Below, piece after piece: positions 42,650 to 49,602 of a stretch of 64,000 nt of DNA. This DNA is from RPQJ01 sp963706755 (GTDB taxonomy: Bacteria > Pseudomonadota > Gammaproteobacteria > Steroidobacterales > Steroidobacteraceae). The notes under the pieces are model-generated. The model was not told where the DNA came from, did not search any database, and was given only the letters and a program-made list of their open reading frames with translations. The position numbers and the translations under genes were made by a program. The stretch covers positions 124,001 through 188,000 of the forward strand of contig CAVPNH010000019.1 of NCBI GenBank assembly GCA_963706755.1, read 5' to 3'. How positions within the stretch are numbered: position 1 is the stretch's first letter; each line of letters starts with the position of its first letter.

Positions 42650-43093
42650 TCACTGGCCGGAGCAGAACTGGTCCATGACCTGTTTTGCGTTCGCGCGCGC
42701 CTGGTCGATTTGCTCGCTGGTGAGGTAGGTGCGCTCGCCGTTCGGGCCTTCGTCGTAGAGGCGCCAGGACGTCATGAGCTTCTGGTACTGCTGCCGCGCC
42801 TCGGCGCAACGCTGCGCACGGTCGTCCGCATCAGCCTGCGTGGCCTGCGGCGTGGCGGCCGGGGCGCTGGCCTGGGACGGCTGGCTGGGTTGTGTCGCCT
42901 GGGGCGTCGTGCCCTGCGCGGCCGCCGTCGAGTCCCCGCCCTGGACGTGGATATCGATCCGTTCCGCCGGCATCGTCAACGGCGTGTCGGTATAGACCGG
43001 GCGGCCCTGGGCGTCCTTGGTGACATACACGTCGCCCGCGGCGGCGGTGCCGCCGAGGAGGAGGCCGGCGAGGAGCAATGCCATCGGTTTCAT
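42650..43093 (-). CDS. DUF4124 exported protein
   Basis: A 147-residue protein with a signal peptide (MKPMALLLAGLLLGGTAAAG). DVYVTKDAQGRPVYTDTPL is the DUF4124 signature, a short beta domain common in gammaproteobacterial envelope proteins. A Gln/Ala/Pro linker follows, then a helical tail with two cysteines (AQRCAEARQQYQKL; QVMDQFCSGQ) that may form a disulfide. ATG 43093 has GGAG nine bases upstream; ATG 43108 is an alternative five codons earlier. Function unknown. Confidence 0.85.
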   Translation of the reverse strand: MKPMALLLAGLLLGGTAAAGDVYVTKDAQGRPVYTDTPLTMPAERIDIHVQGGDSTAAAQGTTPQATQPSQPSQASAPAATPQATQADADDRAQRCAEARQQYQKLMTSWRLYDEGPNGERTYLTSEQIDQARANAKQVMDQFCSGQ

Positions 43094-43281
43094 GCCAAGT
43101 GTCTCCATAGCTACTTTCCGAGTGTATCAGGACGGTCCCGCAAGGCGGCAGGATGCCCGTCCGGCCGCGCCCGGACTGCGTACTTCTCGACAATTCTGTG
43201 AAGCGGAACCGCTCCGGGGTCGGCGACCCGGATGGTCCGCCGCCCACCCCTCGGCGATCACGTCCCGGCACACCCAGAAGA

Positions 43282-43312
43282 AAGGGCGGCCGAGACACGC
43301 TCGGCCGCCCTT
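43282..43312 (-). terminator. Intrinsic terminator of amtB
   Basis: AAGGGCGGCCGAG (43282-43294) and CTCGGCCGCCCTT (43300-43312) form a perfect 13-bp stem with a 5-base loop, 41 bases after the amtB stop. Read on the minus strand the stem is followed by TCTTCTGG, a short U-rich tract. The remaining ~170 bases up to the DUF4124 gene show no other feature. Confidence 0.85.
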
Positions 43313-43353
43313 GGTCTGCTTCCCCTGGGGCCCGCGCCCGCCGGGGGCTTTTC

Positions 43354-44754
43354 TCAGTTGTACGCCCGCTCCCCGTGCGACACGGTGTCGAGCCCCTCGC
43401 GCTCCTGGTCCTCGGCGACCCTGAGTCCGACCACGAGGTCCACGATCTTGAACGAGACCGCGGCGACCACGCCCGACCAGGTGAGGCTGAGAAGCACCGC
43501 CCAGAGCTGGGACTTGAGCTGCGTGAGGATGGAGTAGTCGCCCACGGCGTTCGCCACGTAGTCGTACACGCCTGTGCCGCCGAGCGCCGGCGAGCAGAAC
43601 ACCGCCGTGAGCAGCGCGCCCAGGATGCCGCCCACGCAGTGCACGCCGAACACGTCGAGCGAGTCGTCGTAGCCGAGCTTCTGCTTCAGGCTCGCCACCG
43701 CCCAGAGGCACACGAGGCCGGCGATGAGCCCGATCGCGATCGAGCCCATCGGTCCCACCCATCCGCAGGCCGGGGTGATCGCGACCAGGCCGGCGACGGC
43801 GCCGGAGGCACCGCCCAGCATCGTCGGCGTGCCGCGGTGGATCCACTCCGCGAACGACCAGGCGAGCGCCGCGGCCGCGGTGGCGAGGAAGGTGTTCGCG
43901 AACACCTGCCCGGCGAAGCCCGAGGCCTCGAGGTTCGAGCCCACGTTGAAGCCGAACCAGCCCACCCACAGCAGCGCGGAGCCGATCATCACCATCGGCA
44001 CGTTGTGCGGCGCCATCGACGCCGAACCGTAGCCGACGCGCTTGCCGATCATCAGTGCGCCCACCAGGCCGGCGATGCCGGCGTTGATGTGCACCACCGT
44101 GCCGCCCGCGAAGTCGAGCGCGCCCTTCTGGAACAGGAAGCCCGCCGTGGACGCTGCGGCCGCGCCCGCGGCGGCGTCCGTGTACGCGTCAGGACCGGCC
44201 CACCACCAGACCATGTGCGCGATCGGCAGGTAGGAGAACGTGAACCACAGGACCATGAACAGCAGCACGGCGCTGAACTTGATGCGCTCGGCGAAGGCGC
44301 CGACGATCAGGCAGGGCGTGATGCAGGCGAAGGTCATCTGGAACACGAAGTACACGTACTCCGGGATGTAGACGCCTTTGCTGAAGGTGGCCGCGACCGA
44401 ACTCGAGGTCATTCCCTGCAGGAACAGCCGGTCGAACCCGCCGATGAACGCGTTGCCGTTGGTGAACGCGAGGCTGTAGCCGTACACCGCCCACAGGATC
44501 GAGATCAGGCAGAACGTCATGAAGACCTGCATGAGCAGCGACAGCACGTTCTTCGAGCGGACCATGCCGCCGTAGAAGAGCGCGAGGCCCGGGATCGTCA
44601 TCAGGATCACGAGCATCGTCGAGGTCATCATCCAGGCCGTGTCGCCCTTGTCGGGCACCGGGTCGTCCGCGAATCCGAGCGAGGGCGCGAGAATGGCGCC
44701 CAGGGCGAGCGCGATGGCCCAGGGACGGCTACGCGCGGCGGTCAACGTGTTCAC
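43354..44754 (-). CDS. amtB: Ammonium transporter
   Basis: A 466-residue transporter with a cleavable signal (ALGAILAPSLGFADD) and 11 membrane helices. The twin-histidine pore is present: VVHINAGIAGLVGAL and DVFGVHCVGGILGALL. The Phe-gate and WWWAGPDAYTD recruitment region are typical. It conducts NH3/NH4+ and is blocked by the PII protein encoded 57 bases upstream. The C-terminal tail (ISFKIVDLV, then DQEREGLDTVSHGERAY) is the GlnK-interaction region. Confidence 0.97.
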   Translation of the reverse strand: MNTLTAARSRPWAIALALGAILAPSLGFADDPVPDKGDTAWMMTSTMLVILMTIPGLALFYGGMVRSKNVLSLLMQVFMTFCLISILWAVYGYSLAFTNGNAFIGGFDRLFLQGMTSSSVAATFSKGVYIPEYVYFVFQMTFACITPCLIVGAFAERIKFSAVLLFMVLWFTFSYLPIAHMVWWWAGPDAYTDAAAGAAAASTAGFLFQKGALDFAGGTVVHINAGIAGLVGALMIGKRVGYGSASMAPHNVPMVMIGSALLWVGWFGFNVGSNLEASGFAGQVFANTFLATAAAALAWSFAEWIHRGTPTMLGGASGAVAGLVAITPACGWVGPMGSIAIGLIAGLVCLWAVASLKQKLGYDDSLDVFGVHCVGGILGALLTAVFCSPALGGTGVYDYVANAVGDYSILTQLKSQLWAVLLSLTWSGVVAAVSFKIVDLVVGLRVAEDQEREGLDTVSHGERAYN

Positions 44755-44811
44755 TGGCGTTCTCCTGTCGGTCGGTCTGTCTGAATCAAATCTTTGCCGA
44801 TGGCAGCCGGG

Positions 44812-45150
44812 TCAAACAGCCTCGGCCCCGCTCTCGCCCGTGCGTATGCGCACGGTCTGGTGCAGTTGCGTCACGAAAATCTTCCCGTCGCCGATCTTTC
44901 CGGTGCGCGCCACATTGGTCATGGCCTCGATCACCTGCTCGGCCACGTCGTCGTCCACCGCGATCTCGACCTTGGTCTTGGGGAGGAAGTCGACGCTGTA
45001 CTCGGCACCGCGATAGAGCTCGGTGTGGCCGCGCTGCCGGCCGAAGCCGTGCACCTCGGTGACGGTCACGCCCTGCACGCCGATGTCGGCGATGGCCTGC
45101 CGCACTTCATCGAGCTTGTACGGCTTGATGATCGCGGTGATGAGCTTCAT
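44812..45150 (-). CDS. glnK: Nitrogen regulatory PII protein
   Basis: A 112-residue trimeric signal protein binding ATP, ADP and 2-oxoglutarate. MKLITAIIKPYKLDEVRQA is the usual start; T-loop with uridylylation Tyr51 is in HTELYRGAEYSVDFLPK; TGKIGDGKIFV is the B-loop. Linkage to amtB and a sigma-54 promoter argue for GlnK rather than GlnB. The frame extends 15 codons upstream but these are not PII-like. Confidence 0.96.
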   Translation of the reverse strand: MKLITAIIKPYKLDEVRQAIADIGVQGVTVTEVHGFGRQRGHTELYRGAEYSVDFLPKTKVEIAVDDDVAEQVIEAMTNVARTGKIGDGKIFVTQLHQTVRIRTGESGAEAV

Positions 45151-45195
45151 CGGCGGCGGTCCTCCGGCCGGGGGGGGCGGTTGCGAGGACCTCAA

Positions 45196-45211
45196 TGCAG
45201 GAAGCGTGCCA
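45196..45211 (-). promoter_or_regulatory. Sigma-54 promoter of glnK-amtB
   Basis: The minus strand reads TGGCACGCTTCCTGCA, with the -24 GG and -12 GC exactly ten bases apart as required for RpoN. It lies 46 bases upstream of the glnK start codon. The match to TGGCAC-N5-TTGCA has a single mismatch in the -12 element. Confidence 0.8.
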
Positions 45212-45273
45212 CCGGTGGACAGGGCAGAGTGCCGCGGTTTCGCGTGCCCGGGGCCGGGGGCCGCATTGGCGGC

Positions 45274-45290
45274 TGCACCATCCTGGGGCG
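45274..45290 (-). promoter_or_regulatory. Candidate NtrC-binding site
   Basis: TGCACCATCCTGGGGCG on the plus strand matches the NtrC palindrome (TGCACC-N5-GGTGCA) fully in one half and in four of six bases in the other. It lies about 65-80 bases upstream of the sigma-54 promoter, the usual distance for an enhancer. Confidence 0.4.
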
Positions 45291-45353
45291 GCTCCCAGCG
45301 CCCGCGCCTCTCGACGGAGCGCGGTGCTTGGATCGCCGTGGTCTTCCTGTCAA

Positions 45354-45427
45354 CCGCTGACCGCTAACCGCTGCTCGCTATCCGCTCCCTTCCTCTTAAA
45401 CTACCCGCCCACCGCTGGTCACTAACC
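45354..45427. repeat. Heptad-phased intergenic array, locus 5
   Basis: CCGCTGA, CCGCTAA, CCGCTGC, TCGCTAT and CCGCTCC run at exact 7-base phase from 45354 to 45388, followed by CTTCCTC and a second short group around 45401-45427 (ACCCGCC, CACCGCT, GGTCACT). It fills the gap between the glnK promoter and ubiK. No inverted partner cluster is obvious here. Confidence 0.65.
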
Positions 45428-45435
45428 GTTTCCCC

Positions 45436-45681
45436 ATGGCTTTCGACCCACGACTCATCGACGACCTCGCCCGGCGCCTTGCCGGATCCGTGCCCGAAAG
45501 CGTCTTGGCGTTGCGCCGCGACCTCGAGCAGAACTTCAAGGGCGTGCTCTCCGGCGGCCTCGCAAAGCTCGACCTCGTGACGCGCGAGGAGTTCGACGTG
45601 CAGGCCGCTGTGCTGAAGCGCACGCGCGCAAAGCTCGCGGCGCTCGAGAAGCGGCTTGCGACTCTCGAGGGACAGGAGTAG
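45436..45681 (+). CDS. ubiK: UbiK accessory factor (BMFP domain)
   Basis: An 81-residue coiled-coil protein. FDPRLIDDLARRLAGSVPES and DLEQNFKGVLSGGLAKLDLV match UbiK/YqiC; DVQAAVLKRTRAKLAALEKR is the C-terminal coiled coil that trimerises and binds UbiJ. It supports aerobic ubiquinone synthesis. It is unlinked to the ubiEJB operon 13 kb away but placed right after a heptad array. Confidence 0.92.
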   Translation: MAFDPRLIDDLARRLAGSVPESVLALRRDLEQNFKGVLSGGLAKLDLVTREEFDVQAAVLKRTRAKLAALEKRLATLEGQE

Positions 45682-45744
45682 CCCGCAGGGGCCACGGGTT
45701 CGGCGGCGCACGGGTGTGATTCGCTGCCCGCGATGCCGGGCGGG

Positions 45745-46515
45745 TCAGCGCATCAGCTGCGGCGCGACGTCTGCGGCGATGAAGAGTCCCATCAGCACCA
45801 GGAATACGCCGAACATCCGGCGCAGCACGGCCTCCGGCAACCTTCGTCCGAGCCTGTGTCCGGCGAGGCTGCCGACGATTCCGACCGACGCGACCACGAA
45901 CAACACGTGCCATTCGAGCGCCAGGCCCTCGTGCTCGAGGACACCGAGGTATTTTCCGAAGCCGCTGAAGGAATTGAGGGTGATGACGGCCAGGCTTGTG
46001 CCGACCGCACTCGCCATCGGCACGCCGGCCAGCAATACGAGCGCGGGCACGATCAGGAAGCCGCCGCCGACCCCGACCAACCCGCTCAGCAGGCCTACGC
46101 CCGTACCGCCGGCGATCACCGCGGTTCGTCGCGGCTCCCGGCCGGTACTCGCGATCGCCGGGCCCCACAGCATGCGCACGGCGGCGAGCAACATCACACC
46201 GGCGAAGACGGCGAGCTGGACCGGTCCAGGGACCCAGTGGGCGAGGGTGGCGCCGGCCCAGGCGCCGACCATTCCCGGCAGGCCGAACCAGGCGACGTTG
46301 CGCCAGTCGACTTGGCGCCGCAGTGCGTAGGGAACGCAACCTGCCGCAGCGATCAGACCCACGACCAGTAGCGAGCCGCCGATAGCCAGCTTTTCAGGCT
46401 GGCCGACCAGGTAGTGCAGGACCGGTACTGTGAGGATCGAGCCGCCGGAACCCAGCAGCCCGAGGCTGAGCCCGATCGAGAGGGCTCCGAGCAACGTGAG
46501 CAGCAGCGCCGGCAC
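45745..46515 (-). CDS. TauE/SafE-family sulfite or organosulfur exporter
   Basis: A 256-residue inner-membrane protein with about eight helices. The duplicated TauE signature is visible (LGLLGSGGSILTVPVLHYLV; GLLSGLVGVGGGFLIVPALV). Lying seven bases after the ArsR/BigR-type repressor gene on the same strand and next to persulfide dioxygenase and rhodanese genes, it probably exports sulfite produced by persulfide oxidation. Confidence 0.9.
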   Translation of the reverse strand: MPALLLTLLGALSIGLSLGLLGSGGSILTVPVLHYLVGQPEKLAIGGSLLVVGLIAAAGCVPYALRRQVDWRNVAWFGLPGMVGAWAGATLAHWVPGPVQLAVFAGVMLLAAVRMLWGPAIASTGREPRRTAVIAGGTGVGLLSGLVGVGGGFLIVPALVLLAGVPMASAVGTSLAVITLNSFSGFGKYLGVLEHEGLALEWHVLFVVASVGIVGSLAGHRLGRRLPEAVLRRMFGVFLVLMGLFIAADVAPQLMR

Positions 46516-46522
46516 CCGGTGT

Positions 46523-46912
46523 TCAGGCCGGGCAGGGCCCGGTTCCGCGACGGCGACGCCCCGCCCCGGCGGCGGGCGCGCAGTACATTTCCTGCAACAG
46601 CGTCAGGACCCGCGTCACCGGACCCGCGGGCAGCGAGTAGCGGATGGACTGCGCCTCGCGCCGGGTTTCCACGAGCCCGCCCTCACGCAGCAGCGCGAGA
46701 TGCTGCGACAGCGCGGACTGGCTGAGCGCCACGCGCGCATTGAGTTCCCCCACCGTCATCGGCCCCTCGAGCAGGTTGCAGAGGATCAGCAGCCGCTGCT
46801 CATTCCCCAGCGCCTTCATGAGCTGCGCGGCGTCCGAGGCGTGCGCCTTCATTTCGTCGGCCGACATGAGCGGCTCGGGCGTCTCGGGTCGGCGGCGTGC
46901 GGCAGGCGACAT
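46523..46912 (-). CDS. BigR/SqrR/YgaV-type ArsR-family sulfur-responsive repressor
   Basis: A 129-residue winged-helix regulator. KALGNEQRLLILCNLLEGPM and VALSQSALSQHLALLREGGL are the wHTH. Two cysteines match the redox pair of BigR and SqrR: one in LILCNLL (about residue 45) and one in LLQEMYCAPA (about 110). In those proteins persulfides cross-link the pair and release DNA. It diverges from the persulfide dioxygenase operon and probably represses both sides. Confidence 0.88.
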   Translation of the reverse strand: MSPAARRRPETPEPLMSADEMKAHASDAAQLMKALGNEQRLLILCNLLEGPMTVGELNARVALSQSALSQHLALLREGGLVETRREAQSIRYSLPAGPVTRVLTLLQEMYCAPAAGAGRRRRGTGPCPA

Positions 46913-46940
46913 GGTCGGTCCGTGTGCTTCGAGTACGCGA

Positions 46941-46983
46941 ATTGTATTTCAGCATTGACTACATTAGCAAGAGCTAATATGCT
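46941..46983. promoter_or_regulatory. Divergent promoters with overlapping BigR-type operator
   Basis: ATTAGC (46963-46968) and GCTAAT (46973-46978) form a palindrome with a 4-base spacer, the ATTAG-N-CTAAT type bound by BigR-like ArsR proteins. Rightward: TTGACT (46955) and TATGCT (46978) are separated by 17 bases, with the operator filling the spacer. Leftward: TTGCTA (46970 back to 46965) and TACAAT (46946 back to 46941) are 18 bases apart. A dimer bound here would shut both promoters. Confidence 0.8.
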
Positions 46984-47013
46984 GTCACGCAATAGCCGAG
47001 GAGGAAGACTCCC

Positions 47014-47886
47014 ATGCGACCAGCGGTCACCCCTTTCCACCACCCGTCCACGGGCACCTGGACGTACGTCGTAGCGGACGAGGCGTCACGCGATGCGGTC
47101 ATCATCGACCCCGTCCTCGACTACGACTGGCGGTCGGCGCGGACAGGAACGAAGTCGGCGGACCAGGTCTTGCGGCACTGCGAGGAGCGCGGGCTCAAGG
47201 TGAGCTGGATCCTCGAGACGCACGCCCACGCTGATCACATTTCCTCCGCGCCCTACCTCAAGGCCCGCCTCGGCGCTCGCGTTGCGATCGGGCAGGGCAT
47301 CCGCAAAGTGCAGGCGGCCTTCAAGAAGATCTTCGGGCTCGGCGACGACTTCACGCCCGACGGCCGCCAGTTCGACCGGCTGCTCGAGGACGGCGAGGCG
47401 ATCGACGCTGGCACGGTGCGCGGCCGCGTCATCGCGGCGCCCGGTCACACGAACGACAGCGTCGCGTACCTCTTTGGCGACGCGCTGTTCCTGGGCGACA
47501 CCATATTCATGCCGGACAGCGGCTCGGCGCGCTGCGACTTCCCGGGCGGCGACGCCGCCGAACTTTACCGCTCCGTCCAGCGCCTGTACGCGCTCCCGGA
47601 GGACACCCGGGTCTTCGTCTGCCACGACTACTCGCCGGGCGGCCGCGAGGCGCGCTGCGAGACGACCATCCGCGAACAACGCGCGGCGAACATTCACGTC
47701 CGCGACGGCGTGAGCGAGCAGGAGTACGTCGAAATGCGCCGCAAGCGCGACGCCACGCTCGACGTGCCGAACCTGCTCATCCCGTCCGTGCAGGTGAACA
47801 TCCGCGGGGGCGTGATGCCGCCCGCGGAGGCGGACGGCGTGAGCTACCTCAGGGTCCCGCTGAACGTGCTCGGCCGTCCCCTATGA
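47014..47886 (+). CDS. Persulfide dioxygenase (ETHE1/Blh-type metallo-beta-lactamase fold)
   Basis: A 290-residue iron enzyme oxidising glutathione persulfide to sulfite. The metal motif is THAHADH at ~69-75, with GHTNDS and GDTIF supplying further ligands, and VFVCHDYSPGG near the end. The length and C-terminal extension (NLLIPSVQVNIRGG) match Blh/BigR-operon dioxygenases. The strong ribosome site GAGGAGG lies ahead of ATG 47014. It is the first gene of the sulfur operon. Confidence 0.93.
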   Translation: MRPAVTPFHHPSTGTWTYVVADEASRDAVIIDPVLDYDWRSARTGTKSADQVLRHCEERGLKVSWILETHAHADHISSAPYLKARLGARVAIGQGIRKVQAAFKKIFGLGDDFTPDGRQFDRLLEDGEAIDAGTVRGRVIAAPGHTNDSVAYLFGDALFLGDTIFMPDSGSARCDFPGGDAAELYRSVQRLYALPEDTRVFVCHDYSPGGREARCETTIREQRAANIHVRDGVSEQEYVEMRRKRDATLDVPNLLIPSVQVNIRGGVMPPAEADGVSYLRVPLNVLGRPL

Positions 47887-47893
47887 CCAATTT

Positions 47894-47914
47894 CCGATAA
47901 CCGCTGATCACGAG
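47894..47914. repeat. Short heptad-like remnant, locus 6
   Basis: CCGATAA and CCGCTGA lie in phase in the 37-base gap between the dioxygenase and rhodanese genes, followed by TCACGAG. The sequence matches the locus 5 array closely (CCGCTGA, CCGCTAA) but is only two to three units long. Confidence 0.35.
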
Positions 47915-47923
47915 TTACTTTCC

Positions 47924-48286
47924 ATGAACGATATACATGTCATCGAAGCCACGCCCGAGCAGGTCAGCGCGTGGCTCAAGGCGGGAGAGATCCTCCTCGT
48001 CGACGTTCGCGAAGCGAACGAGTACGCCTTCGAGCGCATCCACGGAGCGCTGCTCTATCCGCTCTCGACGTTCGACGCGACGACGCTTCCGACCGAGGGA
48101 CGGCGTCTCGTCCTTCACTGCGCCGGCGGCAAGCGCTCGCTCATGGCAGCCCAGAAGCTCCAGGCCGCCGGGCGTCGCCAGGTGACGCACCTTGCGGGCG
48201 GACTCCAGGCGTGGAAGACGGCGGGACTGCCGTTGATCCGCATCGACCCCCAGACCGGCCGCGTCATCGACGACGGCAGGCACTGA
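47924..48286 (+). CDS. Single-domain rhodanese
   Basis: A 120-residue sulfurtransferase. LLVDVREANEYAFERIHGAL is the CH2A motif, the active-site loop is LHCAGGKRSL with the nucleophile Cys near residue 66, and GGLQAWKTAGLP closes the domain. Placed between persulfide dioxygenase and DUF2892, it probably passes sulfane sulfur to or from glutathione. It has no membrane anchor, but the next gene supplies one. Confidence 0.92.
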   Translation: MNDIHVIEATPEQVSAWLKAGEILLVDVREANEYAFERIHGALLYPLSTFDATTLPTEGRRLVLHCAGGKRSLMAAQKLQAAGRRQVTHLAGGLQAWKTAGLPLIRIDPQTGRVIDDGRH

Positions 48287-48308
48287 TCTTCTTCTACGGA
48301 GAACGACC

Positions 48309-48512
48309 ATGAACATCGACCGCGCCGTCGTTGCCTTTGCAGGCACCATGATCCTCCTGAGCCTGCTGCTCGGGATCTACGTGAGCCCGTATTGGTTCTG
48401 GTTCACTGCCTTCGTCGGCGCGAACCTGCTCCAGTCCGCGTTCACGGGCTTCTGCCCGATTGCGATCCTCCTGAACAAGCTGGGCGTGAAGCCCGGCGCC
48501 GCGTTTCGCTAG
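48309..48512 (+). CDS. DUF2892 membrane protein (YgaP-like anchor)
   Basis: A 67-residue protein with two helices (AFAGTMILLSLLLGIYVS; FWFTAFVGANLLQSAFTGF) followed by CPIAILLNKLGVK, the DUF2892 pattern. In YgaP this domain is fused to a rhodanese and may pass small sulfur species through the membrane. Here the two parts are split into adjacent genes. The spacing to the next gene is 13 bases. Confidence 0.88.
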   Translation: MNIDRAVVAFAGTMILLSLLLGIYVSPYWFWFTAFVGANLLQSAFTGFCPIAILLNKLGVKPGAAFR

Positions 48513-48525
48513 CCCGGAGAAGGTG

Positions 48526-49602
48526 ATGAGGCCAGACGCGACCGCTGCGAGGGTGATCAAGTCGCTGTGCCTGGTCGCGGCACTCGGAGTGGCGGTCGCG
48601 GCAGGTGCAAAGGATGCGCCGGCCGCGGCTCCTGCAGCGCTCGCGACGTTCAAGGTCGTCGCAACGCCTTTGCCCGCCGAGCGCCTGCTCGACGGCACGG
48701 TCGAGGCCGTCCACCAGGCCACTGTCTCGGCGCAGACCGCGGGACGGATCGCCGCGATCGCCTTCGACGTGAACGACCAGGTGCCTGCGGGCGCGGTCAT
48801 CGTCAGCATCCGAAGCACCGAACAGGTCGCGGGATTCACGCAGGCGCAGGCCGCGCTCAAGGAAGCGACGGCGCGTGAGGTCGAAGCTCAGGCGAACTAC
48901 CGGCGCATCGCGGACATGTACCAGCGCAAGGTCGTTGCGCGGGCCACGTTCGACGATGCGACGACCACGCGCGATGCGGCGGTCGCGCGACTCGACTCCG
49001 CGCGGGCCGGACTCGACGCCGCCCGCGAGGGCGTCGCGTACACCGAGATCCGGACTCCCTACGCCGGTGTGGTGACCCGCAAGCTCGTCCAGGTCGGCGA
49101 ATCCGTGGCGCCCGGCATGCCGCTCATGGTCGTCGCGTCGCTCGACGCGCTCAGGGTCGTCGCGGAGGTACCACAGAGCATCGCCGCGCAGGTGCGCACG
49201 GCGCGAAAGGCCGTCGTGTACGTGGATGGCAGGCGGGTGGAGGCAAGCGGCTTCACCATGTACCCGTCTGCCCAGCCCGACACGAACACCTTCGGTATCC
49301 GGCTGGACCTGCCGCGCGACATACGCGGTGTGGCGCCCGGCATGTTCGTGAAGATCGGCCTCGTGACCGGCGAAGCCGACGTAATGCTCGTGCCAAGGCA
49401 AGCGATCGTCGAACGCAGCGAAATGCGTGCCGTGTACGTCGTCGGTGCGGACGGGCGCGTGTCCCTGCGACAGGTCCGCCTGGGCCGCGCGCGGGGCGAC
49501 TCCATCGAGATTCTTGCGGGCATCGCAGCGGGCGAAGCGATCGCGGTCGATCCCGCCGCCGCGGCGGTGCGGATCCGCCAGCAGGCCACGGCGCATGACT
49601 GA
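48526..49602 (+). CDS. RND periplasmic adaptor of the sulfur-linked pump
   Basis: A 358-residue membrane fusion protein from ATG 48526, with GGAG six bases upstream; the GTG three bases earlier is less likely. A signal peptide (SLCLVAALGVAVAAGAKD) is followed by a lipoyl-like hairpin (ATVSAQTAGRIAAIAFDVND), a coiled hairpin (~100-160), TPYAGVVTRKLVQVGESV and beta domains. It overlaps the permease start by eight bases. Being contiguous with the sulfur operon suggests co-regulation, which is inference. Confidence 0.92.
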   Translation: MRPDATAARVIKSLCLVAALGVAVAAGAKDAPAAAPAALATFKVVATPLPAERLLDGTVEAVHQATVSAQTAGRIAAIAFDVNDQVPAGAVIVSIRSTEQVAGFTQAQAALKEATAREVEAQANYRRIADMYQRKVVARATFDDATTTRDAAVARLDSARAGLDAAREGVAYTEIRTPYAGVVTRKLVQVGESVAPGMPLMVVASLDALRVVAEVPQSIAAQVRTARKAVVYVDGRRVEASGFTMYPSAQPDTNTFGIRLDLPRDIRGVAPGMFVKIGLVTGEADVMLVPRQAIVERSEMRAVYVVGADGRVSLRQVRLGRARGDSIEILAGIAAGEAIAVDPAAAAVRIRQQATAHD

